Source: Vibrio casei (GTDB lineage Bacteria > Pseudomonadota > Gammaproteobacteria > Enterobacterales > Vibrionaceae). From it: a stretch of 64,000 nucleotides of DNA. Where the stretch lies: NCBI RefSeq assembly GCF_002218025.2, contig NZ_AP018680.1, positions 1,922,001-1,986,000 on the forward strand, written 5' to 3'. A program made the translations under genes and the position numbers. Below, piece by piece: positions 31,219 through 41,897 of the stretch. A model generated the notes under the pieces. It did not search any database. It worked only from the letters and a program-made list of their open reading frames with translations, and was not told the origin of the DNA. Within the stretch, counting starts at the first letter, position 1. Every line of letters begins with the position of its first letter.

Positions 31219-32420
31219 TACGTACGCTCTGCTACTAATTCTTCTGCATAAATTCGAGCTATTCTATCTAGCTCAAGTAAGCTTTCCAAACTCTCTGTAC
31301 TAAGAGTCGATAAGCGACACACTTTAGACATTATTTTATCATTAACAATCGCTATATCAGTGAATTTAAGTTTCCGGTCTAAAAAAGCTTGAACCGACAC
31401 TTCATTTGCAGCATTAATAGCGGTTGTAGCGTGCTGGCCAGTATAACAAGCGTCTATTGCCAATTGTAGGCAAGGGTAGCGTGACATATCTGGAGCTAAA
31501 AATGTAAGTTCAGCGAGTTGAGTAAAATCCAACGATTTCACACCAGAAAGAATTCTATTCGGGTAAGACATCGATAACGCTATCGGTGTGCACATATCAG
31601 GTTCACCAAGTTGGGCAATGACAGAGCCATCGTTATATTGCACCATCGAATGTATAACAGATTGGGGGTGAATCAATACTTTTAATTGATCTTGTCTAGC
31701 ATTAAATAGCCATTTTGCCTCAATAAACTCCAAACCTTTATTCATCATAGTGGCAGAATCAACAGAAATTTTTGGACCCATCGACCAATTAGGATGAGCA
31801 ATCGCCATTTCAGGAGTCATTTGAGGTAAGGTTGAAATATCGCTATAGCGGAATGGGCCACCAGAACCCGTGAGTAAAATAGACTCAACACCGTTGGCTT
31901 GTAAATCACAGTAACCAATATCCGCTTGGACATTTTGAGATAAGCATTGAAAAATTGCATTATGCTCACTATCTACGGGTAAAATCTGCGCTCCGTACTG
32001 TTTTGCCGCATCAATAAAAAATTGGCCAGACATCACTAAAGATTCTTTATTGGCTAATAAAATACGCTTTCCAGCTTTAACTGCTGCCATCGTAGGTAAT
32101 AAGCCTGAAGATCCAACAATCGCAGCCATGACCATATCAACCTTAGGGGAAGATGATATTTCACACAGACCATCCATCCCTGCAAGTACCGAGGTTGGAC
32201 TTTTAATAAACGCTAATTTTTTTTGTAGCTGTAAAGCACTAGCATGATCGGCCATCACCGCGTATTCAGGCTGCCACTTTAGACATAGCTGATACATTTT
32301 ATCAACATTGGAGTGAGCCGCTAAAGCATAAACAGAGAAATCATCTCGATTGTGCTCAATAACTGACAATGTACTTGCGCCGATGGATCCCGTCGCACCT
32401 AAAATTGTTATCTTTTTCAT
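31218..32420 (-). CDS. dxr: 1-deoxy-D-xylulose 5-phosphate reductoisomerase
   Basis: Second step of the MEP isoprenoid pathway: NADPH-dependent rearrangement of DXP to MEP. The NADPH loop [11 protein letters not shown] is at 8-18. The catalytic LANKESLV and [12 protein letters not shown] metal-site regions, GSGGPFR, and the flexible-loop stretch [20 protein letters not shown] are all intact. The 400-residue length is normal. Synonym ispC. Its substrate comes from dxs at 59312-61195. Confidence 0.98.
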   Translation of the reverse strand: MKKITILGATGSIGASTLSVIEHNRDDFSVYALAAHSNVDKMYQLCLKWQPEYAVMADHASALQLQKKLAFIKSPTSVLAGMDGLCEISSSPKVDMVMAAIVGSSGLLPTMAAVKAGKRILLANKESLVMSGQFFIDAAKQYGAQILPVDSEHNAIFQCLSQNVQADIGYCDLQANGVESILLTGSGGPFRYSDISTLPQMTPEMAIAHPNWSMGPKISVDSATMMNKGLEFIEAKWLFNARQDQLKVLIHPQSVIHSMVQYNDGSVIAQLGEPDMCTPIALSMSYPNRILSGVKSLDFTQLAELTFLAPDMSRYPCLQLAIDACYTGQHATTAINAANEVSVQAFLDRKLKFTDIAIVNDKIMSKVCRLSTLSTESLESLLELDRIARIYAEELVAERT

Positions 32421-32463
32421 ATAAAATTAACCATTAGATTTGAGAATATCGAAAAGACACAAG

Positions 32464-33309
32464 TTATTGACAAAGGAAGTACAACAGAGCAAAAACAGGA
32501 AAAGCAGCGATTAGGCTATCAATGCGGTCAAGTATTCCACCATGACCCGGTATGATATTACTGCTGTCTTTAATATTGGCCACTCTCTTGAGCATACTTT
32601 CAACTAAATCACCTAATACTGAAATAACAACCGTAATAAACGTAATAGCTAGCATTGCGATCCAGCTCGTAAAATGGATATCTAATAATTGTGAGCCAAA
32701 CCAACCAACGACCATAGCAAGAACCACGCCGCCTAATAAGCCTTCTAACGTTTTATTAGGGCTGACATTCGGTGCCATTTTATGTTTCCCAAATGTTTTC
32801 CCCGTAAAATAAGCTCCCGTATCAGCAGCCCAAACGAGTAAACAAACAAACATAACTAATTTAGCGCCGTGGTAGGGATGGACGTCATAGCTCTCTGCTC
32901 TTAATAAAAAAACAGCCCATAAAAACGGAATCAATGACAACATTCCAAAAATATGTCTTGAAGAAATACAGTTTTGCCAAAACTTCATCCTTTTAGGATA
33001 GGTTAATGCAAGTACACTAGCAAAAACCCACCATACACTACCAAGCGCTAGCAGCCATAAATGACTCTGATTCACCATGGATAAACTTTGTGTATCAAAT
33101 GGGAAAACAACAAAACTGATAGCTAAAACAGCCAGAGAAGGAAGCAAACTTATTTTACGGGATTTAGGCTCAACAAATTGTGTCCACTCCCAGAACCCCA
33201 TTATAGATACCGCAGTTAGCGCAATAATGAAAAAAGGAATTGAAAGTTCAAACACCCCCCATACAACAAGAGGGGCTAATATAAGTGCTGTAATAATTCT
33301 TTGTTTCAA
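32464..33309 (-). CDS. cdsA: Phosphatidate cytidylyltransferase
   Basis: Makes CDP-diacylglycerol from phosphatidic acid and CTP in the inner membrane, the branch point to all phospholipids. The 281-residue protein has about eight hydrophobic segments. The CDS signature is in its C-terminal third: SVLGDLVESMLKR followed by KDSSNIIPGHGGILDRIDS. It follows uppS by 11 bases. The phosphatidylglycerophosphatase pgpA, two steps downstream, is at 61713-62231. Confidence 0.97.
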   Translation of the reverse strand: MKQRIITALILAPLVVWGVFELSIPFFIIALTAVSIMGFWEWTQFVEPKSRKISLLPSLAVLAISFVVFPFDTQSLSMVNQSHLWLLALGSVWWVFASVLALTYPKRMKFWQNCISSRHIFGMLSLIPFLWAVFLLRAESYDVHPYHGAKLVMFVCLLVWAADTGAYFTGKTFGKHKMAPNVSPNKTLEGLLGGVVLAMVVGWFGSQLLDIHFTSWIAMLAITFITVVISVLGDLVESMLKRVANIKDSSNIIPGHGGILDRIDSLIAAFPVFALLYFLCQ

Positions 33310-33320
33310 ACGTTAATCCT

Positions 33321-34076
33321 TTATTTTTCTTTCATCAACGATTGAAGTTGCTCGCTCGTGCAACCAAACCGTCTTTCCCTGTTAATAAACCAAGTAATAG
33401 CATCTAGCAGCGCTTGTTCATTAAATTCGGGCCAAAATAATTCTGTAAAATACAATTCAGCATAAGCCATTTGCCAAAGCATGAAGTTACTAATGCGGCA
33501 TTCACCACTTGTTCGTATCATTAAATCAACATCAGGAAGATCAGACATAGATAAATGTTGAGAAATTTTATCTTCGGTTATATTTTCAGGGATCAATTCA
33601 CCACTGGCAACTTGAGTTGCCACATATTTAACCGCTTCAGTAATATCCCAGCGACCACCATAGTTCGCAGCAACATTAATGACCATTCCTGAATTATTCT
33701 CAGTTAACGCTTCAGCATCAAAAATCTTCTGCTGTAATGCTTTGTTAAATCGAGTTTTATCCCCAATAACACGTAATTTCAAATTATTTTTATGTAATTT
33801 CTTCACTTCACGAGTTAATACGGTGATGAATAAATCCATCAACAAGCTGACTTCTTCTTCTGGACGTTTCCAATTTTCACTACTAAAAGCAAACAAAGTC
33901 ACCACTTTAATACCTAAACGACTTGCGGTACTAATCGTGTCTCGAACCGACTTTACTGCCATACGATGACCATAAAGACGAGGCTTACCTTGCTTTTTTG
34001 CCCAACGACCATTTCCATCCATAATAATAGCAATGTGTTGAGGTAATAAATCTGATGAGAATTGAGAATTAGACAT
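33321..34076 (-). CDS. uppS: Undecaprenyl diphosphate synthase (cis-prenyltransferase)
   Basis: Extends farnesyl diphosphate to C55 undecaprenyl diphosphate, the carrier lipid for peptidoglycan and O-antigen. The catalytic Asp lies in [18 protein letters not shown], and the conserved LFAFSSENW and [17 protein letters not shown] regions follow. The Met at 34076 gives 251 residues, close to homologues; the frame extends to an ATG at 34109, which directly follows the frr terminator, and neither has a clear ribosome-binding site. It uses farnesyl diphosphate made by ispA. Confidence 0.95.
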   Translation of the reverse strand: MSNSQFSSDLLPQHIAIIMDGNGRWAKKQGKPRLYGHRMAVKSVRDTISTASRLGIKVVTLFAFSSENWKRPEEEVSLLMDLFITVLTREVKKLHKNNLKLRVIGDKTRFNKALQQKIFDAEALTENNSGMVINVAANYGGRWDITEAVKYVATQVASGELIPENITEDKISQHLSMSDLPDVDLMIRTSGECRISNFMLWQMAYAELYFTELFWPEFNEQALLDAITWFINRERRFGCTSEQLQSLMKEK

Positions 34077-34110
34077 TATAGTATTCATTGTCGTGGGGGA
34101 AATATGCATA

Positions 34111-34144
34111 AAAAAAGCGCTATGCTGTCCAGCACAGCGCTTTT
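34111..34144 (-). terminator. Rho-independent terminator of frr
   Basis: On the minus strand AAAAGCGCT pairs with AGCGCTTTT, with one mismatch and a further AGCA/TGCT stem, followed by T. It separates frr from uppS within the co-directional cluster. Confidence 0.88.
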
Positions 34145-34163
34145 AAGCAAAAAATAAATGGAT

Positions 34164-34721
34164 TTAGACTTCCATTAACTCTTTTTCTTTAACCGCAAGC
34201 AATTCATCGATATGTTTTACAGCAGCATCTGTGATTTTTTGAATTTCATCTTGTGCTTTACGATCCTCATCTTCCGAAATTTCTTTATCTTTCAGAAGCG
34301 ATTTAAGATCAGCATTTGCATCACGACGAATATTACGAACAGCAACTCGGCCACCTTCTGCTTCACCACGTACAATCTTAACAAGATCTTTACGACGTTC
34401 TTCAGTTAATGCAGGAAGAGGAACACGGATAACCGTACCCGCAGACATTGGATTTAAACCAAGATCAGACTTCATGATGGCCTTTTCCACTGCTGGTGTC
34501 AGCTCTCTATCAAAAACAGTAATCGCTAATGTACGGGCATCTTCAGCAATGATATTAGCCACTTGATTTAAAGGGGTTGGGGCACCGTAATATTCAACAG
34601 AAATATTTTGTAGAATACTTGGATGTGCACGGCCTGTACGAATTTTTGAAAGGTTATTTTTAAGTGCTTCAACACTTTTTGCCATGCGCTCTTGAGCGTC
34701 TTTTTGAATTTCGTTAATCAC
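34164..34721 (-). CDS. frr: Ribosome recycling factor
   Basis: With EF-G, splits the post-termination ribosome. The 185-residue protein has the conserved N-terminal helix ([20 protein letters not shown]), the [12 protein letters not shown] turn and domain II with the family's proline-rich ending [14 protein letters not shown]. The start is GTG, as in Escherichia coli, with AAGG seven bases upstream. It follows pyrH by 72 bases. Confidence 0.98.
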   Translation of the reverse strand: MINEIQKDAQERMAKSVEALKNNLSKIRTGRAHPSILQNISVEYYGAPTPLNQVANIIAEDARTLAITVFDRELTPAVEKAIMKSDLGLNPMSAGTVIRVPLPALTEERRKDLVKIVRGEAEGGRVAVRNIRRDANADLKSLLKDKEISEDEDRKAQDEIQKITDAAVKHIDELLAVKEKELMEV

Positions 34722-34793
34722 GATATCACCTTGTTATTTGTATTGTCAGCAGAGCCATAGTATGAAAACTGAGGCCCGCATGTTCCATCTAAA

Positions 34794-35525
34794 TTATGCT
34801 TGTTCGCTAATCAGAGTGCCTTCTTGCTCACCCATTACTACGCGACGTAATGCTCCAGGCTTATTCATGTTGAATACACGGATAGGCATTTTGTGATCAC
34901 GAGCCAAAGTAAAAGCAGCTAAGTCCATCACTTTTAATTCTTTTTCTAATACACTGTTGTAGCTAAGTTTATCACATAAAGTTGCATCAGGGTTAGCAAC
35001 CGGATCAGCGGTATAAACACCGTCCACCTTGGTGGCTTTTAATACGATATCCGCTTCAATTTCAATCCCACGAAGACACGCGGCAGAATCGGTAGTAAAA
35101 AATGGATTTCCAGTGCCAGCAGAAAAAATAACCACGCGACCTTGGCGTAATTGGCTAATGGCATCAGCCCAATTATAATCATCACATACGCCTTTCAATT
35201 GAATCGCTGACATTACACGAGCATTCACATAAGCGCGGTGAAGTGCGTCACGCATTGCTAAGCCATTCATAACCGTTGCAAGCATGCCCATATGATCGCC
35301 GACAACACGATTCATACCCGCTTCAGCAAGACCGGCACCACGGAATAAATTTCCACCGCCTATCACCACGCCAACTTGAACTCCAAGTTCAACCAATTCT
35401 TTAATTTCTTGTGCCATGCGATCCAATACCGTTGGATCGATACCAAAACCTTCTTCACCTTGTAGAGCTTCACCACTTAGTTTTAATAAAATTCGTTGAT
35501 ATGCAGGCTTAGGATTCGTTGTCAT
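34794..35525 (-). CDS. pyrH: UMP kinase
   Basis: Phosphorylates UMP to UDP; hexameric amino-acid-kinase-fold enzyme, allosterically controlled by GTP and UTP in enterobacteria. The ATP loop KLSGEALQG is near residue 15, [12 protein letters not shown] near 55, and [12 protein letters not shown] near 140. The 243-residue length is normal. AAGG precedes the ATG. It follows tsf after a 171-base gap with a terminator, so a promoter of its own is likely. Confidence 0.98.
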   Translation of the reverse strand: MTTNPKPAYQRILLKLSGEALQGEEGFGIDPTVLDRMAQEIKELVELGVQVGVVIGGGNLFRGAGLAEAGMNRVVGDHMGMLATVMNGLAMRDALHRAYVNARVMSAIQLKGVCDDYNWADAISQLRQGRVVIFSAGTGNPFFTTDSAACLRGIEIEADIVLKATKVDGVYTADPVANPDATLCDKLSYNSVLEKELKVMDLAAFTLARDHKMPIRVFNMNKPGALRRVVMGEQEGTLISEQA

Positions 35526-35643
35526 GGAGTTTACCTTTCAAAAAGTGTTATTTGATTAACTGTTATGGATAAATATTTTCGATATTGAAAACCAAGCTCG
35601 CCAATATTCATTCATAACAATTCAACAGCTTACCTTTATTCGC

Positions 35644-35669
35644 AAAAAGACCGCGGCATAACCACGGTC
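35644..35669 (-). terminator. Rho-independent terminator of tsf
   Basis: On the minus strand GACCGTGG pairs with CCGCGGTC (one G-T pair), followed by TTTTT. It lies 28 bases after tsf and would end the rpsB-tsf transcript. Confidence 0.87.
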
Positions 35670-35696
35670 TCTTTCATGCGCTATACAAAACAGGAA

Positions 35697-36542
35697 TTAA
35701 CCTTTTTGTACCGCAGCAACTTCATCAGCAAAGCTCATTTCAACGGCTTTCTCGATGCCTTCACCAACTTCTAAACGAACAAAGTTAGTTACCGTTGCGC
35801 CTTTCTCTTTCAAGAATTCACCAACAGTTTTCTTTGGTTCCATAATGAATGGTTGACCAGTAAGAGAAACCTCACCAGTAAACTTCTTCATACGACCAAT
35901 AACCATCTTCTCAGCGATTTCTTGTGGCTTGCCTTCGTTCATTGCGATTTCAACTTGAACCGCTTGCTCTTTAGCAACCACATCAGCTGGAACGTCTTCA
36001 GGGTTCACGTACTCAGGCTTAGAAGCAGCGACGTGCATAGCAACGTGCTTAATTGTTTCTTCATCTGCATCACCCGCAACAACTACGCCAATGCGCTCGC
36101 CGTGACGGTATGAACCAACTTTAGCACCTTCAATGTAAACAACACGACGAATGCCAATGTTTTCACCAATTTTAGCCACTAGAGCAATACGCTCTTCTTC
36201 AAACTTAGCTTGAAGTGCTTCAACGTCTAAACGCTCAGATAGAGCGGCGTCAAGTACAGAGTTAGCAAATGCTAAAAAGCTTGAATCTTTAGCAACGAAG
36301 TCTGTTTGACAGTTTACTTCTAGAAGTGCTGCAAAACCTTCGCCTTCTTTTACTAAGATAGTACCTTCAGCAGCAACGTTACCCGCTTTTTTAGCTGCTT
36401 TAGCTGCACCGCTTTTACGCATGTTTTCAATTGCTAATTCAATATCAGCATTTGCTTCAACAAGCGCTTTTTTACAATCCATCATGCCTGCGCCAGTACG
36501 CTCACGCAATTCTTTAACTAGAGCAGCAGTTACTGTTGCCAT
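35697..36542 (-). CDS. tsf: Translation elongation factor Ts
   Basis: Exchanges GDP for GTP on EF-Tu. The N-terminal UBA-like domain (about 1-55) has [15 protein letters not shown]. The core contains the [10 protein letters not shown] motif that displaces the EF-Tu magnesium ion, and the C-terminal module ends in [10 protein letters not shown]. The 281-residue length is normal. GAGG precedes the ATG. It follows rpsB by 148 bases, the standard pair. Confidence 0.98.
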   Translation of the reverse strand: MATVTAALVKELRERTGAGMMDCKKALVEANADIELAIENMRKSGAAKAAKKAGNVAAEGTILVKEGEGFAALLEVNCQTDFVAKDSSFLAFANSVLDAALSERLDVEALQAKFEEERIALVAKIGENIGIRRVVYIEGAKVGSYRHGERIGVVVAGDADEETIKHVAMHVAASKPEYVNPEDVPADVVAKEQAVQVEIAMNEGKPQEIAEKMVIGRMKKFTGEVSLTGQPFIMEPKKTVGEFLKEKGATVTNFVRLEVGEGIEKAVEMSFADEVAAVQKG

Positions 36543-36690
36543 GGTTTAATCCTCGATTGATTCCAAAAATGGTAATAAAAACAAGGGCCAGCCTAATTTC
36601 AAATTAAAAGCATGACCCCTATTTGTAACTATAACTTACACTTGGCTACCCTATTATGACAACCAAGCTAAGTGACAAGGAGCTAGGATA

Positions 36691-37419
36691 TTAAGCTTCT
36701 TCTACGAAAGCATCTTTATCTGAAGCTGCAACTACGTCTTTGTTACGACCTTCGGTTACAGCTTGAGCTGCAGCGTTTAGGTATAATTGTACCGCACGGA
36801 TTGCATCATCGTTACCTGGGATAACGAAATCAACGCCATCTGGATCAGAGTTTGTATCTACAACAGCGAATACTGGAATACCTAGGTTGTTCGCTTCTTT
36901 AATTGCAATGTGCTCATGATCAGCATCGATTACGAATAGTGCGTCAGGAAGGCCACCCATGTTTTTGATACCACCAAGTGATTTCTCTAGCTTCTCCATA
37001 TCGCGAGTACGCATTAGAGCTTCTTTCTTAGTTAGTTTCTCAAAAGTACCGTCTTGAGCTTGCGCTTCAAACTCTTTAAGACGTTTGATTGATTGACGAA
37101 CCGTTTTGTAGTTAGTCAACATGCCACCTAACCAGCGGTTGTTCACATAGTACTGGTTGCTTGCAATTGCAGATTCTTTTACTGATTCAGAAGCAGCGCG
37201 CTTAGTACCAACGAAAAGTACTTTACCTTTACGCTCACCGATTTTGCCTAGCTCTGCTAGTGCATCGTTGAACATAGGAACAGTTTGCTCTAGGTTGATG
37301 ATATGAACTTTGTTACGAGCGCCAAAGATGAAAGGCTTCATTTTTGGATTCCAGTAACGAGTTTGGTGACCGAAGTGAACACCAGCTTTAAGCATATCGC
37401 GCATTGATACAGTTGCCAT
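36691..37419 (-). CDS. rpsB: 30S ribosomal protein S2
   Basis: Binds the 30S subunit late in assembly and is needed for S1 binding. The 242-residue protein begins [27 protein letters not shown], the family signature, and contains the conserved [11 protein letters not shown] and [18 protein letters not shown] regions. GAGG lies eight bases before the ATG. It is first in the rpsB-tsf operon and is preceded by a long structured leader. Confidence 0.98.
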   Translation of the reverse strand: MATVSMRDMLKAGVHFGHQTRYWNPKMKPFIFGARNKVHIINLEQTVPMFNDALAELGKIGERKGKVLFVGTKRAASESVKESAIASNQYYVNNRWLGGMLTNYKTVRQSIKRLKEFEAQAQDGTFEKLTKKEALMRTRDMEKLEKSLGGIKNMGGLPDALFVIDADHEHIAIKEANNLGIPVFAVVDTNSDPDGVDFVIPGNDDAIRAVQLYLNAAAQAVTEGRNKDVVAASDKDAFVEEA

Positions 37420-37598
37420 TATATAATCCTCTATATGGGGTTAGGCCTCCACATCCCCCATGATACCGACCCATCAGACTAAAGTTTAGTCAGCATGAGC
37501 ACCCCGGATCACGTGTCGGAATGTGTGTGATTTAAGAAATAAGTATATGAAACCCACACAACTTCGCTAGTAGATAGAGATAGGAGTTATGGATTTCG
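37420..37598 (-). promoter_or_regulatory. rpsB 5' leader, candidate S2 autoregulatory element
   Basis: About 179 bases of untranslated leader separate the predicted start site from rpsB. On the minus strand it holds a small hairpin (GACTAAA with TTTAGTC, 37477-37491) next to a GGGGTGCTCA stretch, and further G-rich segments that can pair with C-rich ones. In Escherichia coli, S2 represses its own operon through a leader of similar length. That this one does so is inferred. Confidence 0.6.
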
Positions 37599-37604
37599 GT
37601 GCGC

Positions 37605-37613
37605 TTTATACCA
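37605..37613 (-). promoter_or_regulatory. Extended -10 promoter of rpsB
   Basis: On the minus strand TGGTATAAA is an extended -10 element, followed directly by a GCGC discriminator, a combination typical of ribosomal promoters sensitive to ppGpp. There is no good -35 at the standard distance. Confidence 0.6.
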
Positions 37614-37787
37614 TAAAAACAGGTCAAAACACCAGAAAAACAGCCTCATTTTCTATGACTTTTCATTTTTCACCTCGAGGGTTGTTCATAAGAACACTTC
37701 AAGATTCTAAATGAAAACGGAATTCAATTGCGATCACCGCCCTCACTGAATACACTAATAGGAAAGTAAATATAGGTCGAAAATATT

Positions 37788-38621
37788 ATGTCTATCAAAA
37801 TAAAAACCGCAGATGAAATCGAAAAAATGCGTATTGCAGGTAAATTAGCTGCCGACGTATTAGAAATGATCGCTCCACACGTACAAATCGGTGTTTCAAC
37901 TGAAGAGCTTGATCAAATCTGCCACAAGTACATTACTGAAGTTCAAGGGGCGATTCCTGCACCGTTAAATTATCACGGATTTCCAAAATCTATTTGCACC
38001 TCAATTAACCACGTTGTTTGCCACGGCATTCCAAGTGACAAAGATGAATTAGATGCAAACGGTAAAGTATACAAGCCTGCGATTTTAAAAGATGGTGATG
38101 TCGTCAATCTAGACATCACGGTAATTAAAGATGGTTACCATGGGGACACATCTAAAATGTTCTTAGTCGGTGATGTATCTCCTGCTGATCGTCGTTTATG
38201 CTTAGTAGCTCAAGAGTCCCTTTATATTGGAATGAAAAAAGTCAAAGCAGGTGCACAGCTTGGTGAAATTGGCAGTGCGATCCAAAAATACATTAAAGGA
38301 ACAACGCCAAAGTTCTCAATCGTACGTGATTACTGTGGCCATGGTATCGGTGATGAATTTCATGAAGAACCACAAGTTGTACACTACAAAAATGCCGATC
38401 GGACCATATTAAAAGCTGGAATGGTGTTTACCATTGAGCCTATGATCAATGCTGGTAAATTTGGTTGTCGTTTAGATGATGCAGATAGCTGGACCGTTTA
38501 CACTGGCGACAGTAAAAACTCAGCGCAATGGGAGCATACTTTATTGGTAACGGAAACCGGCTGTGAAGTATTAACCTTGAGAGAAGAAGAAACCATTCCT
38601 CGCATTTTGCATAACGTATAA
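37788..38621 (+). CDS. map: Methionine aminopeptidase, type I
   Basis: Removes the N-terminal Met from nascent proteins. The pita-bread fold metal ligands are seen in NLDITVIKDGYHGDTSKMF (two Asp), GHGIGDEFHEEP (His, Glu region), FTIEPMIN (Glu) and AQWEHTLLVTETG (Glu). The 277 residues slightly exceed the 264 of Escherichia coli, due to insertions around residues 80-100 (SDKDELDANGKVYKP) and the C-terminal tail. It is divergent from rpsB, as usual, across a 368-base region. Confidence 0.97.
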   Translation: MSIKIKTADEIEKMRIAGKLAADVLEMIAPHVQIGVSTEELDQICHKYITEVQGAIPAPLNYHGFPKSICTSINHVVCHGIPSDKDELDANGKVYKPAILKDGDVVNLDITVIKDGYHGDTSKMFLVGDVSPADRRLCLVAQESLYIGMKKVKAGAQLGEIGSAIQKYIKGTTPKFSIVRDYCGHGIGDEFHEEPQVVHYKNADRTILKAGMVFTIEPMINAGKFGCRLDDADSWTVYTGDSKNSAQWEHTLLVTETGCEVLTLREEETIPRILHNV

Positions 38622-38645
38622 CTGACAACTCGATATTCAAATATG

Positions 38646-38682
38646 AAGCCTTTGCTTATCTTAATTAAGCAAAGGCTTTTTT
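38646..38682 (+). terminator. Rho-independent terminator of map
   Basis: AAGCCTTTGCTTA pairs with TAAGCAAAGGCTT across a 7-base loop and runs into TTTTTT. It lies 24 bases after map, before glnD. Confidence 0.93.
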
Positions 38683-38746
38683 ATTGGTTTTATTAATATG
38701 AACAGGTAGTATCAATGAAGGTTTATTTGCTGCAAGGAATGCACTT

Positions 38747-41371
38747 ATGTCGTATCAATCCCCTATTTCACTCGCTGATCAACAAATTTCATCATTAGAA
38801 ATAAAGCAGCAATTAGAGCAGTTCTCACAATATCAAAAAAATGCCTTCCTCAATCACGAACAATCTGTAGAAAATTTAGTTCATGAACGATCAACCTATA
38901 TGGACTCAATCTTAAACCGTTTATGGGATTACTTTGGATTTAGCCAAGTCCCTTCTCTCAGTTTAGTGGCAGTTGGCGGCTATGGGCGCTCTGAACTTCA
39001 CCCACTGTCCGACATTGATATACTCATTCTTTCTCAAAAAAAAATCACAGATGATGTTAATAAGAAAATCAGCTCATTCATCACATTACTTTGGGATTTA
39101 CATCTTGAAATTGGGCATAGCGTGCGCACTCTCAAAGAGTGCATCAAAGTTGGTAAAAGCGATCTTACCGTAGCGACCAACTTGCAAGAAGCTCGATACT
39201 TATGCGGTTGCCAACAAACCTTTGAGCAATTAATCGAAAACATTACCAGCGCAAATTTTTGGCCTAGTGAAACCTTTTATAAAGCAAAATTAAAAGAGCA
39301 ACGTGAACGCCATGCTCGATTTCACGACACGACCTACAATTTAGAACCGGATATAAAATCCAGCCCTGGCGGACTGCGTGACATTCACACGCTAAGTTGG
39401 GTAGCAAGAAGACATTTCGGGGCGACATCTTTAAGAGAAATGAGCTATGCCGGTTTCTTAACAGACGCTGAATATCGCGAACTTGTAGAATGCCAAAACT
39501 TTCTTTGGCGAGTGCGTTTTGCCTTGCATATTGAACTGAAACGCTATGACAATCGTTTAACGTTTGGCCATCAAGCAAATGTTGCAGAAAACCTTGGTTT
39601 TAAAGGCGAAGGAAATCGTGGCATTGAAATGATGATGAAAGAGTTCTATCGCACCTTACGTCGTGTTGCTGAACTCAATAAAATGCTGCTAAAGCTTTTT
39701 GATCAAGCGATTATGAATCAAGGAAAACTCGCCGACGCCGTCATTCTTTCCGATGATTTCCAAAGACGTGGTTCTTTAATTGAAGCCAGAAAGCCGGCCC
39801 TATTTCAAGCTCGTCCTGAAACCATTTTGGACATGTTTTTACACATTGCCAATGACTCCACCATTGATGGCGTAAGTCCCCCTACTTTACGCCAGTTACG
39901 AACAGCAAGGCGAAGGTTGAATCGATTCTTGCATACGATACCGGCAGCGCGTGAAAAATTCATGGATCTCATCAGTCATCCTAACTCATTACACAAAGCG
40001 TTTAGCTTAATGCATAAATTAGGAGTCCTAGCGGCCTACCTACCACAATGGAGTCAAATTGTTGGGCAAATGCAATTTGATTTATTTCATGTGTACACTG
40101 TTGATGAGCATAGTATACGAGTACTAAAACACATTCATTCGTTTAGTAATATTGATAACCATGACAAGCATCCCATTTGCTGCGAGGTTTATCCTAGAAT
40201 TCAAAAGAAAAACTTATTAATCATTGCGGCTATGTTTCATGATATAGGAAAAGGTCGCGGTGGTGATCACTCTGAAATAGGCGCGGTTGAAGCTTATGAT
40301 TTTTGTATCGAACACGGCCTATCAAGGCCAGAAGCTAAATTAGTTTCATGGTTAGTACAGAACCATTTACTGATGTCAGTCACCGCTCAACGCCGCGATA
40401 TCTATGATCCAGATGTGATTACCGAATTTGCTAAAAAAGTTCGTGATGAAGAATATCTAGAAAATTTAGTCTGTTTAACGGTTGCCGATATTTGTGCCAC
40501 CAATCCAGAATTATGGAACAGTTGGAAACGAACGCTATTAGCCGAGCTTTTTTATTCCACTCAACGAGCATTACGCCGAGGCTTAGAAAACCCTGTCGAT
40601 TTACGCGATCGTATCCGTCATAACCAACATATGGCTGCCGCTATGTTGCGCAAAGAAAATTTCTCTCCTCGAGAAATAGAAGTGCTATGGCAACGATTTA
40701 AAGCTGATTATTTTTTACGCCACACACCAAAACAAATCGCTTGGCATGGTGAGCACTTACTTACTCACGATCCAAAAAAACCTCTAGTATTATTAAGTAA
40801 AAATGCCACACGAGGTGGAACAGAGGTCTTTATTTATACGAAAGATAAAGCCAGTTTATTTGCCACCATGGCGGCTGAGTTAGATCGAAGAAACCTCAGC
40901 ATCCATGATGCACAAATCATGACCAGCAAAGATGGCTATGCACTCGATACATTTATGGTTCTTGACCAAAATGGCGACCCAGTTGAAGAAATTCGTCATG
41001 AACAAATTAAGCAATACTTAACCGATGTTCTCAACGGCAAAATCACCGCTAACACTCGCTCAAGAAGAGTGCCAAATAAGCTCAAACATTTTACCGTTAA
41101 AACCCGTATTGATTTCATTCCAACAAGAACAGGAAAACGCAGTTTAATGGAACTCGTAGCGCTTGATACACCAGGCCTACTCGCAAAAATAGGTCAAGTA
41201 TTTGCTAAATTAGGCGTAAATTTGCATGGAGCAAAAATCACCACCATTGGTGAGCGAGCAGAAGATTTATTTATTCTTACCTCCCCTGCAGGAGGACGTT
41301 TAGAGCCAGAGGTGGAAGAGGCGCTAAAAGCCCACCTTATCGCAGCAATTAATGAATTATCACCCAATTAA
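38747..41371 (+). CDS. glnD: Bifunctional PII uridylyltransferase/uridylyl-removing enzyme
   Basis: Senses glutamine and uridylylates or deuridylylates GlnB and GlnK. The nucleotidyltransferase domain has GGYGRSELHPLSDIDIL, with the GG pair at 77-78 and catalytic Asp89 and Asp91. The GlnD-type helical region follows, then an HD hydrolase domain (MFHDIGKGRGGDH near 495) and two ACT domains near 700 and 805 for glutamine binding. The 874-residue length is normal. AGGA precedes the ATG. Its target glnB is at 15945-16283. Confidence 0.98.
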   Translation: MSYQSPISLADQQISSLEIKQQLEQFSQYQKNAFLNHEQSVENLVHERSTYMDSILNRLWDYFGFSQVPSLSLVAVGGYGRSELHPLSDIDILILSQKKITDDVNKKISSFITLLWDLHLEIGHSVRTLKECIKVGKSDLTVATNLQEARYLCGCQQTFEQLIENITSANFWPSETFYKAKLKEQRERHARFHDTTYNLEPDIKSSPGGLRDIHTLSWVARRHFGATSLREMSYAGFLTDAEYRELVECQNFLWRVRFALHIELKRYDNRLTFGHQANVAENLGFKGEGNRGIEMMMKEFYRTLRRVAELNKMLLKLFDQAIMNQGKLADAVILSDDFQRRGSLIEARKPALFQARPETILDMFLHIANDSTIDGVSPPTLRQLRTARRRLNRFLHTIPAAREKFMDLISHPNSLHKAFSLMHKLGVLAAYLPQWSQIVGQMQFDLFHVYTVDEHSIRVLKHIHSFSNIDNHDKHPICCEVYPRIQKKNLLIIAAMFHDIGKGRGGDHSEIGAVEAYDFCIEHGLSRPEAKLVSWLVQNHLLMSVTAQRRDIYDPDVITEFAKKVRDEEYLENLVCLTVADICATNPELWNSWKRTLLAELFYSTQRALRRGLENPVDLRDRIRHNQHMAAAMLRKENFSPREIEVLWQRFKADYFLRHTPKQIAWHGEHLLTHDPKKPLVLLSKNATRGGTEVFIYTKDKASLFATMAAELDRRNLSIHDAQIMTSKDGYALDTFMVLDQNGDPVEEIRHEQIKQYLTDVLNGKITANTRSRRVPNKLKHFTVKTRIDFIPTRTGKRSLMELVALDTPGLLAKIGQVFAKLGVNLHGAKITTIGERAEDLFILTSPAGGRLEPEVEEALKAHLIAAINELSPN

Positions 41372-41495
41372 TACCCCGTTATAAAACTTAGAGACTATGG
41401 TTCTCAATAATTAGAAAACAACAAAACGACATCTTCAATACTTGTATGCTAGAGTCATTGAAAACAACCAGTTTGAATTAAGAGGTAAACGTACT

Positions 41496-41879
41496 ATGTA
41501 TCCAAATCTCAACAAGCTAGGCATCACAGACACAAAACTTATCGCTCGATACAGCTTGCGCCAAGAAGCACAAGTCGATGTTTTAAAAGTTTATTTTCAC
41601 AAGCAAAAAGGTGATCTTTTTGCTAAAAGCGTTAAATTCAAATATCCACGCCAACGAAAAAACATTCGTGTGAACTCAAACAGCAGTGAATACAAAGAAA
41701 CAACCGAAGTCAGCCCTAGCCTGACCAAAGTTATGACAGAGTTGAATCAAATTACCAAACCGAAAGAAATGGATAACAAAGACATCAAGCATAAGATCTT
41801 GACTGATTTGCGCCACTTAGAAAAAGTGGTCTCAGGAAAAATTGCTGAAATTGAAGCCGATTTAGAAAAATTAAAATAA
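41496..41879 (+). CDS. yaeH: UPF0325 (YaeH) family protein
   Basis: A small conserved gammaproteobacterial protein (DUF3461), function unknown. The 127 residues start [10 protein letters not shown] and contain the family core SLRQEAQ..DVLKVYF and [14 protein letters not shown], then a helical C-terminus ([23 protein letters not shown]) with coiled-coil character. The frame opens earlier at 41442, but GAGG precedes the Met at 41496 and the length then matches the 128-residue Escherichia coli protein. It is followed at once by the C13 tract. Downstream of glnD, as in relatives. Confidence 0.92.
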   Translation: MYPNLNKLGITDTKLIARYSLRQEAQVDVLKVYFHKQKGDLFAKSVKFKYPRQRKNIRVNSNSSEYKETTEVSPSLTKVMTELNQITKPKEMDNKDIKHKILTDLRHLEKVVSGKIAEIEADLEKLK

Positions 41880-41884
41880 CGCTA

Positions 41885-41897
41885 CCCCCCCCCCCCC
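41885..41897. repeat. Homopolymer of 13 C residues
   Basis: Thirteen consecutive C on the plus strand lie five bases after the yaeH stop and run into a hairpin. Such a run is rare in a roughly 40% G+C genome and is prone to slippage in replication and in sequencing. Confidence 0.9.

Noticed and set aside
34077..34109. Longer N-terminus for uppS starting at 34109
   Set aside because: That ATG directly follows the T-run of the frr terminator and adds 11 residues absent from homologues, although I cannot exclude it fully.
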